NCBI GenBank assembly: GCA_011833715.1
Contig: CM022391.1
Location: 168,125,601 to 168,189,600, forward strand
Length of the DNA stretch: 64,000 nucleotides
Direction of reading: 5' to 3'
Source of the DNA: Carcinoscorpius rotundicauda
Taxonomy: Eukaryota > Arthropoda > Merostomata > Xiphosura > Limulidae
Part shown: piece by piece, positions 21,930-34,179 of the stretch
How the letters are laid out: every line of letters starts with the position of its first letter
Numbering within the stretch: the stretch's first letter is position 1
Translations under genes and position numbers: made by a program
The notes under the pieces: generated by a model
What the model saw: only the letters and a program-made list of their open reading frames with translations
What the model was told of the DNA's origin: nothing
Database searches by the model: none

Positions 21930-24445
21930 AATCAGATACCAAGAAACAGTGATGTATAATATCAAAACTACAACCAGAAAACTATTGATAATCATTTCTA
22001 GTATCAACACCACAACAAGAAAACAACTGATAATCAATTCTAATATCACTGAAACAATAAAACTAGTTATTATTTTTCTTAATATCCACAATACAACCAA
22101 ATAATTAGTAATAATCATATCTAATATCAACATCAAAACCAAAAAAAAGAGATAATAATTTTTAATACATACATTTCAACTGGAAAACTATTCATAATCA
22201 TTTCTATTATCAACACCACAACCAGAAAACCGCTGGTAATATTTTCTAATATCAACACTACAAGAAAATTAGTCATGATTATTTCTATTATCAACACAAT
22301 GGCCATAAAACAAGTGATAATCATGTATAATGTCGACACTACAACCAGAAACCTGTTGATAATAATTTCTAACATCAACAATTCAACTAGAACACTATTG
22401 ATAATTATATCTAATAGGTACACAACAACCCAAAAACTAGTGATAATCATTTGTAATGTCAACACCAGAACCAGAAAACTAGTTATAATCATTTCTAATA
22501 TGAACACCATAACCAGAGAACTATTGATAATTATTTCTTATACAAACACTTTAAATAGATATTTATTGATAATAATTTCTAATATCAACACCACAACAAG
22601 AAAAGTAGTGATGATCTATTCTCATGTTAAAACAACAACCAGAAATCTAGTAATAATCATTTCTAATATAAACGCTAAAATGAGAAAACTTGTAATATTC
22701 ATTTCTATTATCAACACAACAACAAGAACACTAATGATAATCATATTTAATATCGACACCACAACCAAAAAACTAATGATAATCATTTCTAATATTAACA
22801 CCACAACCAGAAAAGTAGTGATAATCTTTTCTAATATGAACACCACTACAAAAAATAGTCATAATCATTTCTAATATCAATACCACAACAACAAAACTAG
22901 TTATAATCATTTCTAATATCAACACTACAACCACAAAACTACTTGTAATAATTTATTACATCATGATTACAACAAGAAAACTAGTGATATTGATTTCTAA
23001 TATCAATACAACAACCAGAAATCTAGTAATAATCACTTCTTATTTCAACACTATAACAAAAAACTTGTGATAATCATTTCTATTATCAACACAATAAAAA
23101 GAAAACGAGCGATAATTATTTCTGATATCAACATCATAACTAGAAAACTATTGAAAAATATTTCTAATATCAAAACGACAACCATAAAAGTATTAATAAT
23201 CATTCCTAATATCGAAACTGCAACCAGAAAAATAATGAAAATCATTTCTAATATAAACAAAAGAATCACAAAACTGTTGATAGACATACCTTATATCAAA
23301 ACTACATCCAGGAAACTAGTGATAATCATTTATCTGTCAACACAAGAACCAGAAACTAGATATAAAGATTTCTAACATCGACACCACAAAAATAAAATTA
23401 GTGATAATCATTTCTAAAATCAACACTACAACCAGAAAACTATTCATAATAATTTCTTATATCAACAGAAGAAAAAAGTATTGAAAATAATTTTTAATAC
23501 TAACACAAAAACCAGAAAACTAGTGATAATCATGTCTAATGTTGACATAAAAAATCAGAATATTAGTGAGACTCAGGAGTGATATTAACACTACAACAAG
23601 GAAAATATTGATAATCATTTCTAGTATATAAACACCACAGTCATATAAGTAGTGATAATCATTTCTAATTTCAACACAACAACCATAAAACTAGTGATAA
23701 TAATTTGGAGGATCAATAATACAACCAGAAAACTATTTATATTCATTTCTTATTTCAATAGAAGAAGAAAACTGTGGATAATCCTTTTTAATACTAACAC
23801 CACAACCACAACACTAGTGATAATCATTTCCAATATCAAAAGCACAACCAAAAATTGTTTATAATAATTTATAATATGATAATCACTACCAGAAAACTCG
23901 TGATAATTTTTTCTAATATGAACACCATACCTAGAGCACTAGTGATAACCATTTTTAATGTCCACACAAAAAATCAGAAAAACAGTGATATTCGTGCGTA
24001 ATAAACACAACATTTAGAAAACTGTTGATAATTATTTCTAATATCAACACCTCAATCACAAAAAATTGATAATGATTTCTAATATCAACACCAGAAATAA
24101 AAAACTAGTAATAATCTTTGATAGTATCAACACCAAAACCAGAAAACTATTCATAATCATGTCTACTGTCATCACAAAAAATAGGAAAATAAATGACAGT
24201 CATGCGTGATATCAACACTACAACAAGAAAACTAGTGATAATCATTTCTAATATCAACACTACAACAAGAAAACTAGTGATAATCATTTCTAATATCAAC
24301 ACAACAACCAGGAAAATAGTGATAATCATTTCTAATATCAACACTACAACAAGAAAACTAGTGATAATCATTTCTAACATCAACACAACAACCAGGAAAA
24401 TAGTGATAATCATTTCTAATATCAACACTAGAACTAGATAACAGT
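21930..24445. repeat. 42-bp minisatellite, about 60 copies
   Basis: The unit is built on AACACTACAACAAGAAAACT followed by AGTGATAATCATTTCTAATA and TC. The left copies are strongly diverged. The right end (24205-24440) is nearly identical between units. Because 42 is a multiple of 3, both strands show frames of repeated 14-residue blocks (plus NTTTRKLVIIISNI; minus up to 125 codons), the longest being 199 codons at 22275-22874. No start context, splice sites or non-repeat coding sequence supports a protein. Confidence 0.93.
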
Positions 24446-25700
24446 TCATAGTGATGCATAACATCGAGGAAAGTAACTAATGAATAGCAAAATTAAAGGA
24501 AATTTAAAATATTTTGAATTTTTTTTATTCACACAGAATAATGGAATTTTAACATCTGAAAACAAAAATATGGTTCTTTGTTTTCTTGACGGTTTGTTGA
24601 AACTTTTACGTAAGTGTTCTAAATGTAATTCATATTCATGATATGAACTCGTGCGCAGTTAAGTTGTTCATCAAACTAAACTTTATTCTATTTCCAACAA
24701 CAAACACATTTATAGCAAAATCAGTAGTGTACGTTATCTGCGTACAGATAAGTTTGTGTGCGATATTCCTCTTGCTCGTTGTCTTCCTGGAAAACCTAGT
24801 CTTGATAGTTATTCAGCCTTTGAATATATGTTTATGTTCTTATGTTGTAACATAACAATTGCATATGGGTATCTTCACAACAAATTATATTTTTGATATT
24901 TCCAATAGTCGATTAAATTAGGCGAAAAGAAGTTAAGATGTAGCCAGTTCTCAAATTATAATTATTTATTACACAAACTCGAAATTTTTAACGATACAGA
25001 CTCTAAATTCAACATCACTGACCTATGTTTGAATTTATTATGCTAAATTTTACGTATTATTGTACCTTGTGTGATACTAAATTTATTACGTCTTTTAAGA
25101 AGACTTTCACAGTTTCCCGACTTGTTTGTACACCGTTCACTTCCAGTAGGGTCCATACATTGAATCATATAAGCTGAGGACTTTTATAATTTTGCTGGTT
25201 AAAGCATTCAGTGTTAAGAACTGGCCAAAAATATTATATGAAGGCCCCGTATTTCTCTATAAAACACATACAAATCCAAGAAGTAATTAGTGAGGTTCAT
25301 TAGAATATTGAAGATATTTACTTCATATTTCTTTTTCGAGTGTGTAACTGATGTGCTGTTAAGAATACTTTACCCAACAGAGTCGTTAACTCTGGAAAGA
25401 ACGTGATATGTAAATAGTTAAGAAAGATGTATTTAGAAATTAAATGTTGGTTCATGGACCCCATCATTAATTCCAAGGTTAAAATGTATTTCTGATAATA
25501 AATTCATATTATTAAATAAAACGATGTCTTAAAGCATAACAACGTACTGTTAGGAAGTAATGTGGTTCGATTATTAATGTGATTAAAGAATAGATTACTT
25601 GACTTGATATACATGTTTGATCAGTTTCAGTATCTGTTTCAAAACACTGAATGTCAAATAATTATTAAGATATGATGTAGACATTTGTCAAACAGGCGAT
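24446..25700. other. No recognised feature
   Basis: AT-rich intron DNA. The 70-codon frame at 24643-24855 (plus) is hydrophobic but has no supporting context. Confidence 0.5.
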
Positions 25701-25970
25701 GCGGCCAGGCATGGCCAGATGATTAAGGTATTCGACTCGCAAACTGAGGGTCGCGGGTTCGAGTCCCCGTCACACCAAACATGCTCACTCTTTCAGCCGT
25801 GGGAACGTTATAATGTGACGGTTAGTCCCACTATTCGTTGGTAGAAGAAAATCCAAACAGTTGGCGGTGGGGGTGATGGATAACTTTCTTTCCTTTACAC
25901 CGCTGAGGTTGGGACAACTAACGCAGGTAGTCCTAGTGTAGCTCCGCAAAAAGGTTCAAAACAAACCAAA
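25701..25970 (+). mobile_element. SINE family A, full length
   Basis: GCGGCCAGGCATGGCCAGAT head, GACTCGCAAACTGAGGGTCG, GGTTCGAGTCC and the body with several small deletions. Confidence 0.9.
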
Positions 25971-26261
25971 AAACCGACGAGAAAGGCAAAATTTGATTTA
26001 CAAAATAGTAAAGTAAAGAATACATCAATATCTTCTAATATCCATCAGAAAAAAAAAAATAGTGATAATGTGCCAGACACTCCTTGAAGTCTGTGTAAGA
26101 TAGTACTGTACGAGACTTTGCTAGCTAAAATAACATTAAACAAGGACAAACTGTTTATCTTTCTTGAGAGTGACATATCTATACGCACGCGCACACGCAC
26201 ATGTAAATGCATGCAAATTAAAATATGTGTATGAACATATAGAATATTATTACAAAACGTT

Positions 26262-26498
26262 CACTTTGCAATCTGTAAGTCGTGGGTTCGAATCACCGTC
26301 ACCGAACATGTCCACCCTTTCAACTATGTGGCGTTATAATTAATCAATCAACCTTACTATTCGTTCGTAAAAGAGTAGCCCAAGAATTGGCGGTGAATGA
26401 TGATGACTAGCTGCCCTCTCTCTAGTCTGTCACTATTAAATTAAAAATTGCTAGCGCAGATAACCCTCGAGTAGCTTTGTGCGAAATTCAAAACAAAC
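26262..26498 (+). mobile_element. SINE family A, 5' truncated, joined to a duplicated 390-bp segment
   Basis: Starts within the head at TTTGCAATCTGTAAGTCG and ends GCGAAATTCAAAACAAAC. The following 390 bp recurs after another family A copy at 40478. Confidence 0.88.
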
Positions 26499-26883
26499 TA
26501 CCTAGCCTTTAAAGTAAAAATAAGTTTAACTAATGTATTTTTTTACTCAGTGTTATCTTACTTTGTAGCCTTGTCAGATATTAAGAGTAGTGTCATTATA
26601 TTAACTTATAGCACTGCTGTACTGAAAGAGAAACAGTTTTACAGAGACACTTATATTTTAGTAGAAGTTTATGTTTTATTTAATGCAAAGCTAACAACAA
26701 ACAATCTGTCCACTTACAAGAATCGAACCCTGTATTTTAGCGTTCTACGCCTTCGAACTTTTCGCTGATCAACCGTGAGACTATAGTTAGCGTTTTACTT
26801 TGTTTTAATATTCTAGGTTGATCTACTGTGGTACTTAATTAAAATAAGCAAACTGCACGAGAGGAATTTTCTTTGTTATTTAG
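26491..26883 (+). repeat. Dispersed repeat, copy 1 of a 390-bp duplication
   Basis: Nearly identical to 40741-41131 (few differences, such as TTTATG/TTTGTG and CTTGTC/CTAGTC). It contains a family B-like SINE relic at about 26670-26783. It starts at the family A tail and ends abruptly after TTTGTTATTTAG. Confidence 0.9.
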
Positions 26884-27040
26884 TGAGAAAACTTACTTTT
26901 AAAGCAAGAAAACATATAATCGCGTTAATTAGAGTTGTTTATTTTTTCGTACTTTATATACATAATAGGCTAAACTGCCAGGTCAGTGAACCCTCAGGCA
27001 TAAGTTTTTCTAATTATGAATTGTAGAGAAAAGAGAAATT

Positions 27041-28075
27041 TATCAGTAGTCCAAACAGACTACTATTTATCAGTAGGTAGCATCAGTAGTCCAAACAGAC
27101 TACTATTTACCAGTAGGTAGCATCAGGAGACTAAACAGACTACTATTTATCAGTAGGTAGCATCAGTAGTCCAAACAGACTACTATTTACCAGTAGGTAG
27201 CATCAGGAGACTAAACAGACTACTATTTATCAGTAGGTAGCATCAGGAGACTAAACAGACTACTATTTATCCGTAGGTAGCATCAGGAGACTAAAAAGAC
27301 TACTATTTATCAGTAGTTTGCATCAGTAGTCCAAACAGACTACTATTTACCAGTAGGTAGCATCAGGAGACTAAACAGACTACTATTTATCAGTAGGTAG
27401 CATCAGTTGTCCAAACAGACTACTATTTACCAGTAGGTAGCATCAGTAGTCCAAACAGACTACTATTTACCAGTAGGTAGCATCAGTAGTCCAAACAGAC
27501 TACTATTTACCAGTAGGTAGCATCAGGAGACTAAACAGACTACTATTTATCAGTAGGTAGCATCAGTAGTCCAAACAGACTACTATTTACCAGTAGGTAG
27601 CATCAGTAGTCCAAACAGACTACTATTTACCAGTAGGTAGCATCAGTAGTCCAAACAGACTACTATTTACCAGTAGGTAGCATCAGGAGACTAAACAGAC
27701 TACTATTTATCAGTAGGTAGCATCAGTAGTCCAAACAGACTACTATTTATCAGTAGGTAGCATCAGTAGTCCAAACAGACTACTATTTATCAGTAGGTAG
27801 CATCAGTAGTCCAAACAGACTACTATTTACCAGTAGGTAGCATCAGTAGTCCAAACAGACTACTATTTACCAGTAGGTAGCATCAGTAGTCCAAACAGAC
27901 TACTATTTACCAGTAGGTAGCATCAGTAGTCCAAACAGACTACTATTTACCAGTAGGTAGCATCAGTAGTCCAAACAGACTACTATTTATCAGTAGAAAG
28001 CATCAGGAGACTAAACAGACTACTATTTATCAGTAGGTAGCATCAGTAGTCCAAACAGACTACTCTTAATAGTAG
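27041..28075. repeat. 40-bp palindrome-bearing tandem array, 26 units
   Basis: Exactly 40-bp units of two kinds. Type A (18 units) carries AGTAGTC-CAAACA-GACTACT, a perfect 7-bp-stem hairpin. Type B (8 units, at 27121, 27201, 27241, 27281, 27361, 27521, 27681 and 28001) has GGAGACTAAA in place of the left arm, which breaks the hairpin. Each unit also holds CTACT..AGTAG. Units are otherwise almost identical, so the array is recent. Confidence 0.97.
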
Positions 28076-28315
28076 GCCGGGTGTGGGCTACTGGTTGGAA
28101 TATTCAGCTGTGAATTCGAGGGTTCGTAGTTCATGCTTAGTTGTCACAAATTTGCACTCTAATTTTGCTGATACGGGTGCGTTATAAGAGTGACGTTCAA
28201 ACCCCACTGTTTGGTTCAAGTAGTTCAAGAGAATTCGTTGGTTGATGATGAATGGATGTTTTTCCTTATAAGTTTAAAGTTAGGAACAGTAACAACCTTG
28301 TGAGAATACCTGAAA
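28076..28315 (+). mobile_element. Diverged family A-like SINE subfamily
   Basis: GGCCGGGTGTGGGCTACTGG head, GAGGGTTCGTAGTTCATGC (B-box position), GGGTGCGTTATAAGAGTGAC and CCCCACTGTTTGG follow the family A plan with many differences. It begins immediately after the last 40-bp unit. Confidence 0.65.
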
Positions 28316-28705
28316 ACTAATAAACTCTTAAATAAAAAGCAGGACTGACTATCACTCTTATAACGCAAAAACAGTTCAAGGTGTGAAGGGTATTAAAAGC
28401 ACTATGTCTGGAATCCGAAACTCTCGAATTGTTATTCCAGCGTGTTACATACTAGATCACGCCAGGCACTTTAAGTGTAGCATTATGAATTTAAGTGTTA
28501 GGATCCCTGGTTGAAGCTTAAAAAGCTTTGGTTAGTCTCTAATGAATTAAAGGATTGCAGTCCACTAAGTCATTATGAAATAATTTGAATGGGTGGTTAT
28601 AATGGCCAGTTTTCTAGCTTCAGCCGTTCTGGAGTCTACAAAACCTCTTATAATTATAAAACATTATGATATGATGTACAGAAAACAGATTCAAATTACG
28701 AAAGA

Positions 28706-28980
28706 TTGTTTGTTTTTTTTAATTTCGCGCAAAGCTACACGAGGGCTATCTGCGATAGCCGTCCCTAAGTTAGCAGTGTTAGACTAGAGGGAAGGCAACT
28801 AGTCATCACCACCCACCGCCAACTCTTGGGCTACTCTTTTACCAACAAATAATGGGATTTTCGTAACATTATAATGCCCCCACGGCTGAAAGAGCGAGCA
28901 TGTTTGGTGCGACGGGGATTCGAACCCGCGACCCTCAGATTACGAGTCGAACGTCTTAACCCACCTGGCCATGCAGGAGC
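28706..28980 (-). mobile_element. SINE family A, full length
   Basis: Complete reverse-complement copy. The 9-bp repeat TACGAAAGA at 28697-28705 and 28985-28993 is the likely target-site duplication. Confidence 0.92.
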
Positions 28981-28993
28981 CAAGTACGAAAGA

Positions 28994-29733
28994 AAGGAAC
29001 CGTTCAACATGGGTCTTAGCAATGAATATAAAAGAGAAAGAAGGTCGAAAAATCAAAGAGAAGCGAAAGAAGAAAGTAATGTGTTCCCACTAAAAGCCAA
29101 AACTGAATTCTAAATCTGTGTGTTACTGGTTACCAGTAGTAAACAAATATTAGCTATGTTTACGTCAGTACAAGACCATTCCAAACAGGAATAAGGTTGA
29201 TTGAATAAAGTTGATTAACATAAGAGAGGAAAGCAAATTACAAGTGTAGCACGACCATATCATATGGCACAGTCTTGTGTTGCAAAATGAAAATACTGAG
29301 AAATATTGAAATGTGAACTTGAAAATAGAATGCAATGGTTAACTATCCAACTTTGAAATAATGTTTTCGTGTCATTTTACTGCAATTTTGCTAAACTTAT
29401 ATATATATATATTTCCATGTGTTTATCTTAGCCGGGTTTGAATTATTAAGGGATTCTTAAGTTATCACTTTTGTTATTTTTCCTTCCACCTGCATATTAT
29501 AAGTTTTATAAAATTCTGTGGAAGGAAAAGCAAATGGTCTAATCATGTAACAACTTTGTCTGCGCCTATCGTCATTATTGATTTACTACATTCTGAACTT
29601 ATGAAATCTTTCTACTCTTTGTCCTGACACAAATAACCTATTACTCCAAAATCTGATCTTGCAAATAAATTTTATGACATAAAAATTATACTTCATATAT
29701 ATCTATATCTATATATATATATAATCAACTTAC
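28994..29733. other. Intron DNA with (TA)n runs
   Basis: TA-rich simple repeats near 29398-29412 and 29695-29722, the latter just inside the Nmdar1 donor. Nothing else recognised. Confidence 0.6.
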
Positions 29734-30018
29734 CGTCGCCGATATCAAATCGTCACACACTTTCTGGGCTGTACGAATAGGATTAGGGTTCATGGGTACA
29801 AATACCGCGTATAGTGTAACACCTGGTGGCAGGATATGAGGTTCGTAGATTATATCCTCAATCACTTGATACAAATATGCAATATTATCACCGTTATTGA
29901 GTACTGCACCAACCTTGAAAATTTTGGAGTTCTCGTAGGCAGCAGCAACGCCACCTATAGAGCCATCGTGCTGCTGGGCGGAGAACAAAATACAAAAAAC
30001 GATAGTTTGCAGCGCCAT
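29734..30018 (-). CDS. Nmdar1: NMDA receptor subunit 1, first coding exon
   Basis: This exon encodes the signal peptide and the start of the extracellular amino-terminal domain of an obligatory NMDA glutamate receptor subunit, a ligand-gated cation channel of the neuronal plasma membrane. From the ATG at 30018 it gives 95 residues. Residues 1-15 are a hydrophobic signal peptide. Then come KVGAVLNN (first beta strand of the periplasmic-binding-like fold), PPGVTLY, and NPNPIRTAQKVCDDLISAT, which follows the family pattern NPI.TA..VC..LIS. The exon ends ACG|gtaagt, a strong donor in phase 0. The frame is open upstream to another ATG at 30087, which would add 23 basic residues; an in-frame TGA follows at 30121-30123. 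I prefer 30018 because it puts the hydrophobic stretch at the N terminus. Family identity comes from remembered NMDAR1 sequences and was not searched. Confidence 0.85.
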
Positions 30019-30123
30019 CTGGACGCCATACTGAAGAGCCGGTTTCTTTTTCCAGTGAAAGATTCCCGACTTGACAGCATGTGGCATTCTTGGACTGACC
30101 ACGAGAATACAGAAACACCGTCA
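30019..30123 (-). promoter_or_regulatory. Nmdar1 5' leader region or alternative N terminus
   Basis: On the minus strand an in-frame TGA at 30121-30123 closes the frame upstream of the first exon. An ATG at 30087 has A at -3 and would add 23 residues. A pyrimidine-rich tract followed by CAG near 30094 could be a splice acceptor, so the exon may begin there after a further-upstream 5' UTR exon. No TATA box or other promoter was identified. Confidence 0.4.
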
Positions 30124-31310
30124 TAAAAATATTCCAGTTCTGGAACTTTCAGACACGATCATCATTAGCTGTAAGATAAATATACCTCTGTATCAAAAAT
30201 TATTCAAAGTAACTGACATGTATTCTTATAAAAATCTTCTCCAAAAGCAAAATATATAAACATAAAAATGTTCTCTTCTGGCAAAATACAACTTTATTTG
30301 AGATTTTTCCCCTCTTTATGATATTATTTAAAACATTAGTCCAGAGTGATTTTTATTTTGTCACATGCGTGTTTTACTAGCATTAGCGCCCTAGTGTCAC
30401 ACTTGGGAAATTATCACGAATCCAATCTCATTCTATATTTATTCTATACTTGATGATGACGACTATTACCTTAAAATAATCAATATGAAAGACAAAGAGT
30501 TATCATAGCAGCAAAACTAGAATAATATCTGTCAGTGGATGCATTCTAAACCTCGAGGTGACTCGAGTACTGGAGAAGATGCATGTTGAAAGAAACCCTT
30601 AAGGATGACAGCCAAAGTTTAAGAGAAACATTTGAGTTATTAGCGGTTTTAGAGTCATGTGCATAAGTATGTTAATAAATATTTATATCTATACAGATGT
30701 AAATGCTCCTTACACGTAATTAATACTTTGTAGTAGAAAAAAAACTTTAAAATTTTGTAAAGGTTTCACAAACAGATAATAAACATTATAACTGCTCCTA
30801 CAAAGTGCTAGTGGTAACAAAATTAGTTAAAAGTTGGTATGTTGCAGATAAAATGTCAAAGATTGCTATAGAAAAAAACAAATTCAACATCTCGGTACGT
30901 TTATTGCGAATTAGAAACTAAAGGTTAAATTATTACAACAACACAGTTTGTTCATTGACCACACGTCGGGAAAATAAACCAAATACAAGACGTTAATTTA
31001 ACCCTAATCTTTTGTTAAGTCAAAATGTTACTCGCAGAAATAGCACTAAATGAATAGAGTGTTCCAAAATTAGGATAAAAAAATTGACGAATATTAGTAA
31101 TGGCAGAGTCTAGGGCCAGCATTGTTGCTATTTTACGAAGCTTAAACTCACAAGCGAGTTATAACATATTTTTATATCGTTTTCAATAGAATGGCAAATT
31201 TATGACAGTGAAAGTATAAAAAGTGATTGAGTTTATATGAAACTAAAACTGTTTAAAAAGTTGGTTTGTTTAATTCTATCCATAGAAATTTATTCATTAA
31301 CGTACGATCC
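30124..31310. other. No recognised feature upstream of Nmdar1 exon
   Basis: AT-rich. Any promoter or 5' UTR exon of Nmdar1 should lie here or farther right, but I cannot identify one. Confidence 0.4.
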
Positions 31311-31430
31311 TCTGTCGGTCCGTGCCACGTTTATGAACTTACAATGCTAGAATACGGTGCTCGTTTGCCGCATCGGACAAGTTGCAGATACGCTATTGCG
31401 TAGCATTGTGTTAAAATAAAGAAAAAATAA
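31311..31430 (+). mobile_element. SINE family B, diverged
   Basis: TTTATGAACTTACAATGCTA, CAGATACGCTATTGCGTAGC and ATTGTGTTAAAATAAAG follow the family B order. Confidence 0.65.
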
Positions 31431-31529
31431 CAATTTATACATTCAGAGAACATCATAAAGATATGTATATAGCTTTACTTTAAAATATTGAATTATTTTT
31501 TATATTATTGAAACACAATTAATTTGAAA

Positions 31530-31665
31530 TGCCCCCTGCTGGGACAATGGTTATTCTACAGATATACAGCGTTAAAATCAGGAGTTCGATTCCTCTCGGT
31601 GAGCATATCAGATAGTCTGATCGTTGTGGCTTTGCTAAAAGAAAGCACACACAGACACACATAAT
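31530..31665 (+). mobile_element. SINE family B2
   Basis: GCCCCCTGCTGGGACAATGG, AGCGTTAAAATCAGGAGTTC (B box GTTCGATTCC) and GTGGCTTTGCTAAAAGAAAG. Same plan as the copy at 54740. Confidence 0.8.
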
Positions 31666-32424
31666 TCGAAATAATTTAGAATAAAATTGAAAATAGTATA
31701 TCACGTGAAAACAATTTTTGAAATAAAATGAGCTTCGTTTTCTCTGAGTTAATTTAAAACAGGGCAAGATATTTACAATCTTCAGCAATGAAAAATCGAC
31801 ACCAGTCTAATAAGCATCACTGTAAAATTACTAAGCCTACATTAAGTAGTATCATAATTCTTTACAATTGGAACTTTGTGTTACGAAACTACAGGACGGC
31901 TATTATTATGACAAAAGTCGTATTTCCTCATCCAAAAACTGCCAGAAGCAGTTAATGTGATAATCTATAATCCGAGCTACAGTAATTGGAAAGTTTTAAT
32001 GCATATTCTATTGCAAGTTGCTATCTATTTGATCCACCTTTTACGTAAATTGTTATCAATTGACGTCACGGGCTTTTCTTTAGTTTTGCTTTGTTGTTAC
32101 TTTAACTGCACGTATTAACGTACTTTCAAAGCTAATATCTGAGCAGTTATCCAATTTAATCTAAAAAATTATATATGCTTTAGTTTTGTTATTACTTTGT
32201 TCATGCCTTTTGTACGTTGAGATATACTTAGTTTTTCATTGCTTCATATGCGTGTTTTGTTATTAAGCAAAGCCTTGTGCTCAGCATATCTGTATTTATT
32301 ACAAAATATTGACAGGGAAAAATCGATATTGCCTTAGTGTAGTTGAAATACATACGGTTTGTTTAGAACCAAAATATTTTTCTGCCTTTTCGATAAAAGC
32401 ACACAAACTATCAACTGAATATTT
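31666..32424. other. No recognised feature
   Basis: AT-rich, no supported gene. Confidence 0.45.
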
Positions 32425-32532
32425 GTTTGTTTCAAGAAAAGCACAAAGCTATAAAATTGGCTATCCGTTCTCTGCCCACTGCGGTTTCTAGTGTTTTACG
32501 TTCGCAGGCTATTACTGTGGTACTAGGAGAGA
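32425..32532 (-). mobile_element. SINE family B, diverged
   Basis: AAAGCACAAAGCTATAAAAT, GGCTATCCGTTCTCTGCCCA and TTCGCAGGCTATTACTGTGG match the minus orientation. Confidence 0.7.
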
Positions 32533-32639
32533 CATCAGTTAAACAAATAATTCCGGTATATGAGAGTTATTTCCACATATTATTAGCCTGACAAAATTGA
32601 CAAAGGTTTTGGATGGAGGTTGTTGATATTGTTTTTTCA

Positions 32640-32750
32640 GTCTTATAAGCTTAAAACATGTTCTTTCCTTTTGCACAAATCTACATATTTTCTGTCTACC
32701 GCGGGGATTTGAATCCCGGGTTTTCAGTGTTCTAAGTTCTTGAACTTACA
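32640..32750 (-). mobile_element. SINE family B-like fragment
   Basis: TTTTCTGTCTACCGCGGGGA, TTTGAATCCCGGGTTTTCAG and TCTAAGTTCTTGAACTTA are consistent with a minus-strand tRNA-like head. Strongly diverged. Confidence 0.5.
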
Positions 32751-33610
32751 TAAATAAGATGCATAACATGGGTTATTCATTCCCTAGTCTGCACGTTAAA
32801 ATAAAACAAAGCTTACACGTTTTCAGAAGTACAAGCTCTGTACAACAGATCAGACTACCAACAAATGGACACAATAAAAATTTTCGTTATTTAAACGTCG
32901 CTTCACTGATTTGGTGTATCATTTGACTTTTAGGTATCGTTAAATACGCAGATCAAGTTCGATCAATTTTGATTGGGCAGATCCTGGAACATCTGAGATA
33001 ATTATATGTAGAATATGCGCTTCCAAGTATCGTTTTACAGTTCTACAAAAACAAAACTAGTAGATTTAAGTATTTCCTTATATCTAGAGAATTCTGTTCA
33101 TTAAGATAACCTGAAAACTTCCGTCAGTCTTGAAATATATAATGTTTTAAAGTTGACTGTAAAACGTCACGTGCCCAGGCAGGTGTGGCGTCTCTTCACA
33201 TTCACTGTAGAATAAGAGTGGTTACACTCTCGATAGTGGTTTAATTAGTGTATTATAACGCTTAATAGTGAGTCTGATAAGCGAGGCAGGTAATTTAATA
33301 AACATGTTTTTAAGAGCTGTTAATTTAAATACCTTGTAATTTAACTGTCACTGAGATATGAGGTCAAATCTTTAATTAAGTAAATGTACATTTTGATGTC
33401 AACGGAATGTTTTTGTGACGAAATTATAATTTTAGAACATCCGAATGTTTATACTCAGATATTTAATGAAAATAGTTACTAATCATTATGTAGTCATTTA
33501 CACCTTTTAGAACGAACTACATCGGTTACTAATTAGTCATTATTCAGTTACGATGTTTTATAAAGAAAAATATAGTTATTTATTATCAGCGAACAAGAAG
33601 GCTAGAGGTT
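32751..33610. other. No recognised feature
   Basis: AT-rich, no supported gene. Confidence 0.45.
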
Positions 33611-33611
33611 T

Positions 33612-33882
33612 GATTTGTTTTGAATTTCGTGCATAGCAACACGAGGGCTACCTGAACTGGCCGCTTCTAATTTAGCAGTGTAACAGTATATAGAAGGCAA
33701 CTATTCATCACCACCCACCGCCAACTCTTGGACTATCCTTTTACCAACGAATAGTGGAATTGACCGTCACTTATATCACCTCCATGGCTGAAAGGAGAAG
33801 CCCATTTGGTGTGACGGTGATTCGAATCCCCAACCGTGAGATTATTAGTATAGCGCCCTAACCACCTAGCCAGATAGGGCCC
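33612..33882 (-). mobile_element. SINE family A, full length
   Basis: TTGTTTTGAATTTCGTGCAT tail through ACCAACGAATAGTGGAATTG to GCCAGATAGGGCCC head. Confidence 0.9.
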
Positions 33883-34179
33883 TAACAGTGAGAGTAACCA
33901 ATTGCTGAAACGATGCACTTTAGTCATCAGTAAAATTGATTGCACAGTGTGTTTCACTGTCCGCTAAAGAACGTATGTTTTTAGTCCTAATCTTCGTAGG
34001 AAGCTCGATCCAATCAGAAGTTAATATCAGTATTTATTAGTGGATCAACTGATAATATTCAACTTATTTTTTTTACTTTATATATCTTATTTTACAGTAA
34101 ATACTATATTTAAAAAAAACTTTTAAATTTTTTCTCTCATTGAATATAAAATAAAAGCAGAAAAAATAACTGTATAATT

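Larger units (their letters stand above)
13864..29733 (-). other. Nmdar1 intron (15,870 bp, phase 0)
   Basis: The intron is defined by the GT donor at 29732-29733 and the AG acceptor at 13864-13865 (minus strand). It contains a Penelope-like element, two tandem arrays and about ten SINEs of both orientations. I saw no other coding exon in it. Confidence 0.8.

Noticed and set aside
22275..22874. 199-codon open frame, the longest in the window
   Set aside because: It is read through 42-bp minisatellite units. The unit length is a multiple of three, so open frames appear on both strands. There is no non-repeat coding sequence or splice context.
27041..28075. CRISPR-like regular repeats
   Set aside because: There are no unique spacers; the 40-bp units are directly contiguous, and the host is an animal.
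28874..29113. 79-codon plus frame
   Set aside because: Its first part is the reverse complement of a family A SINE head and the rest is Lys/Arg/Glu-rich chance sequence.
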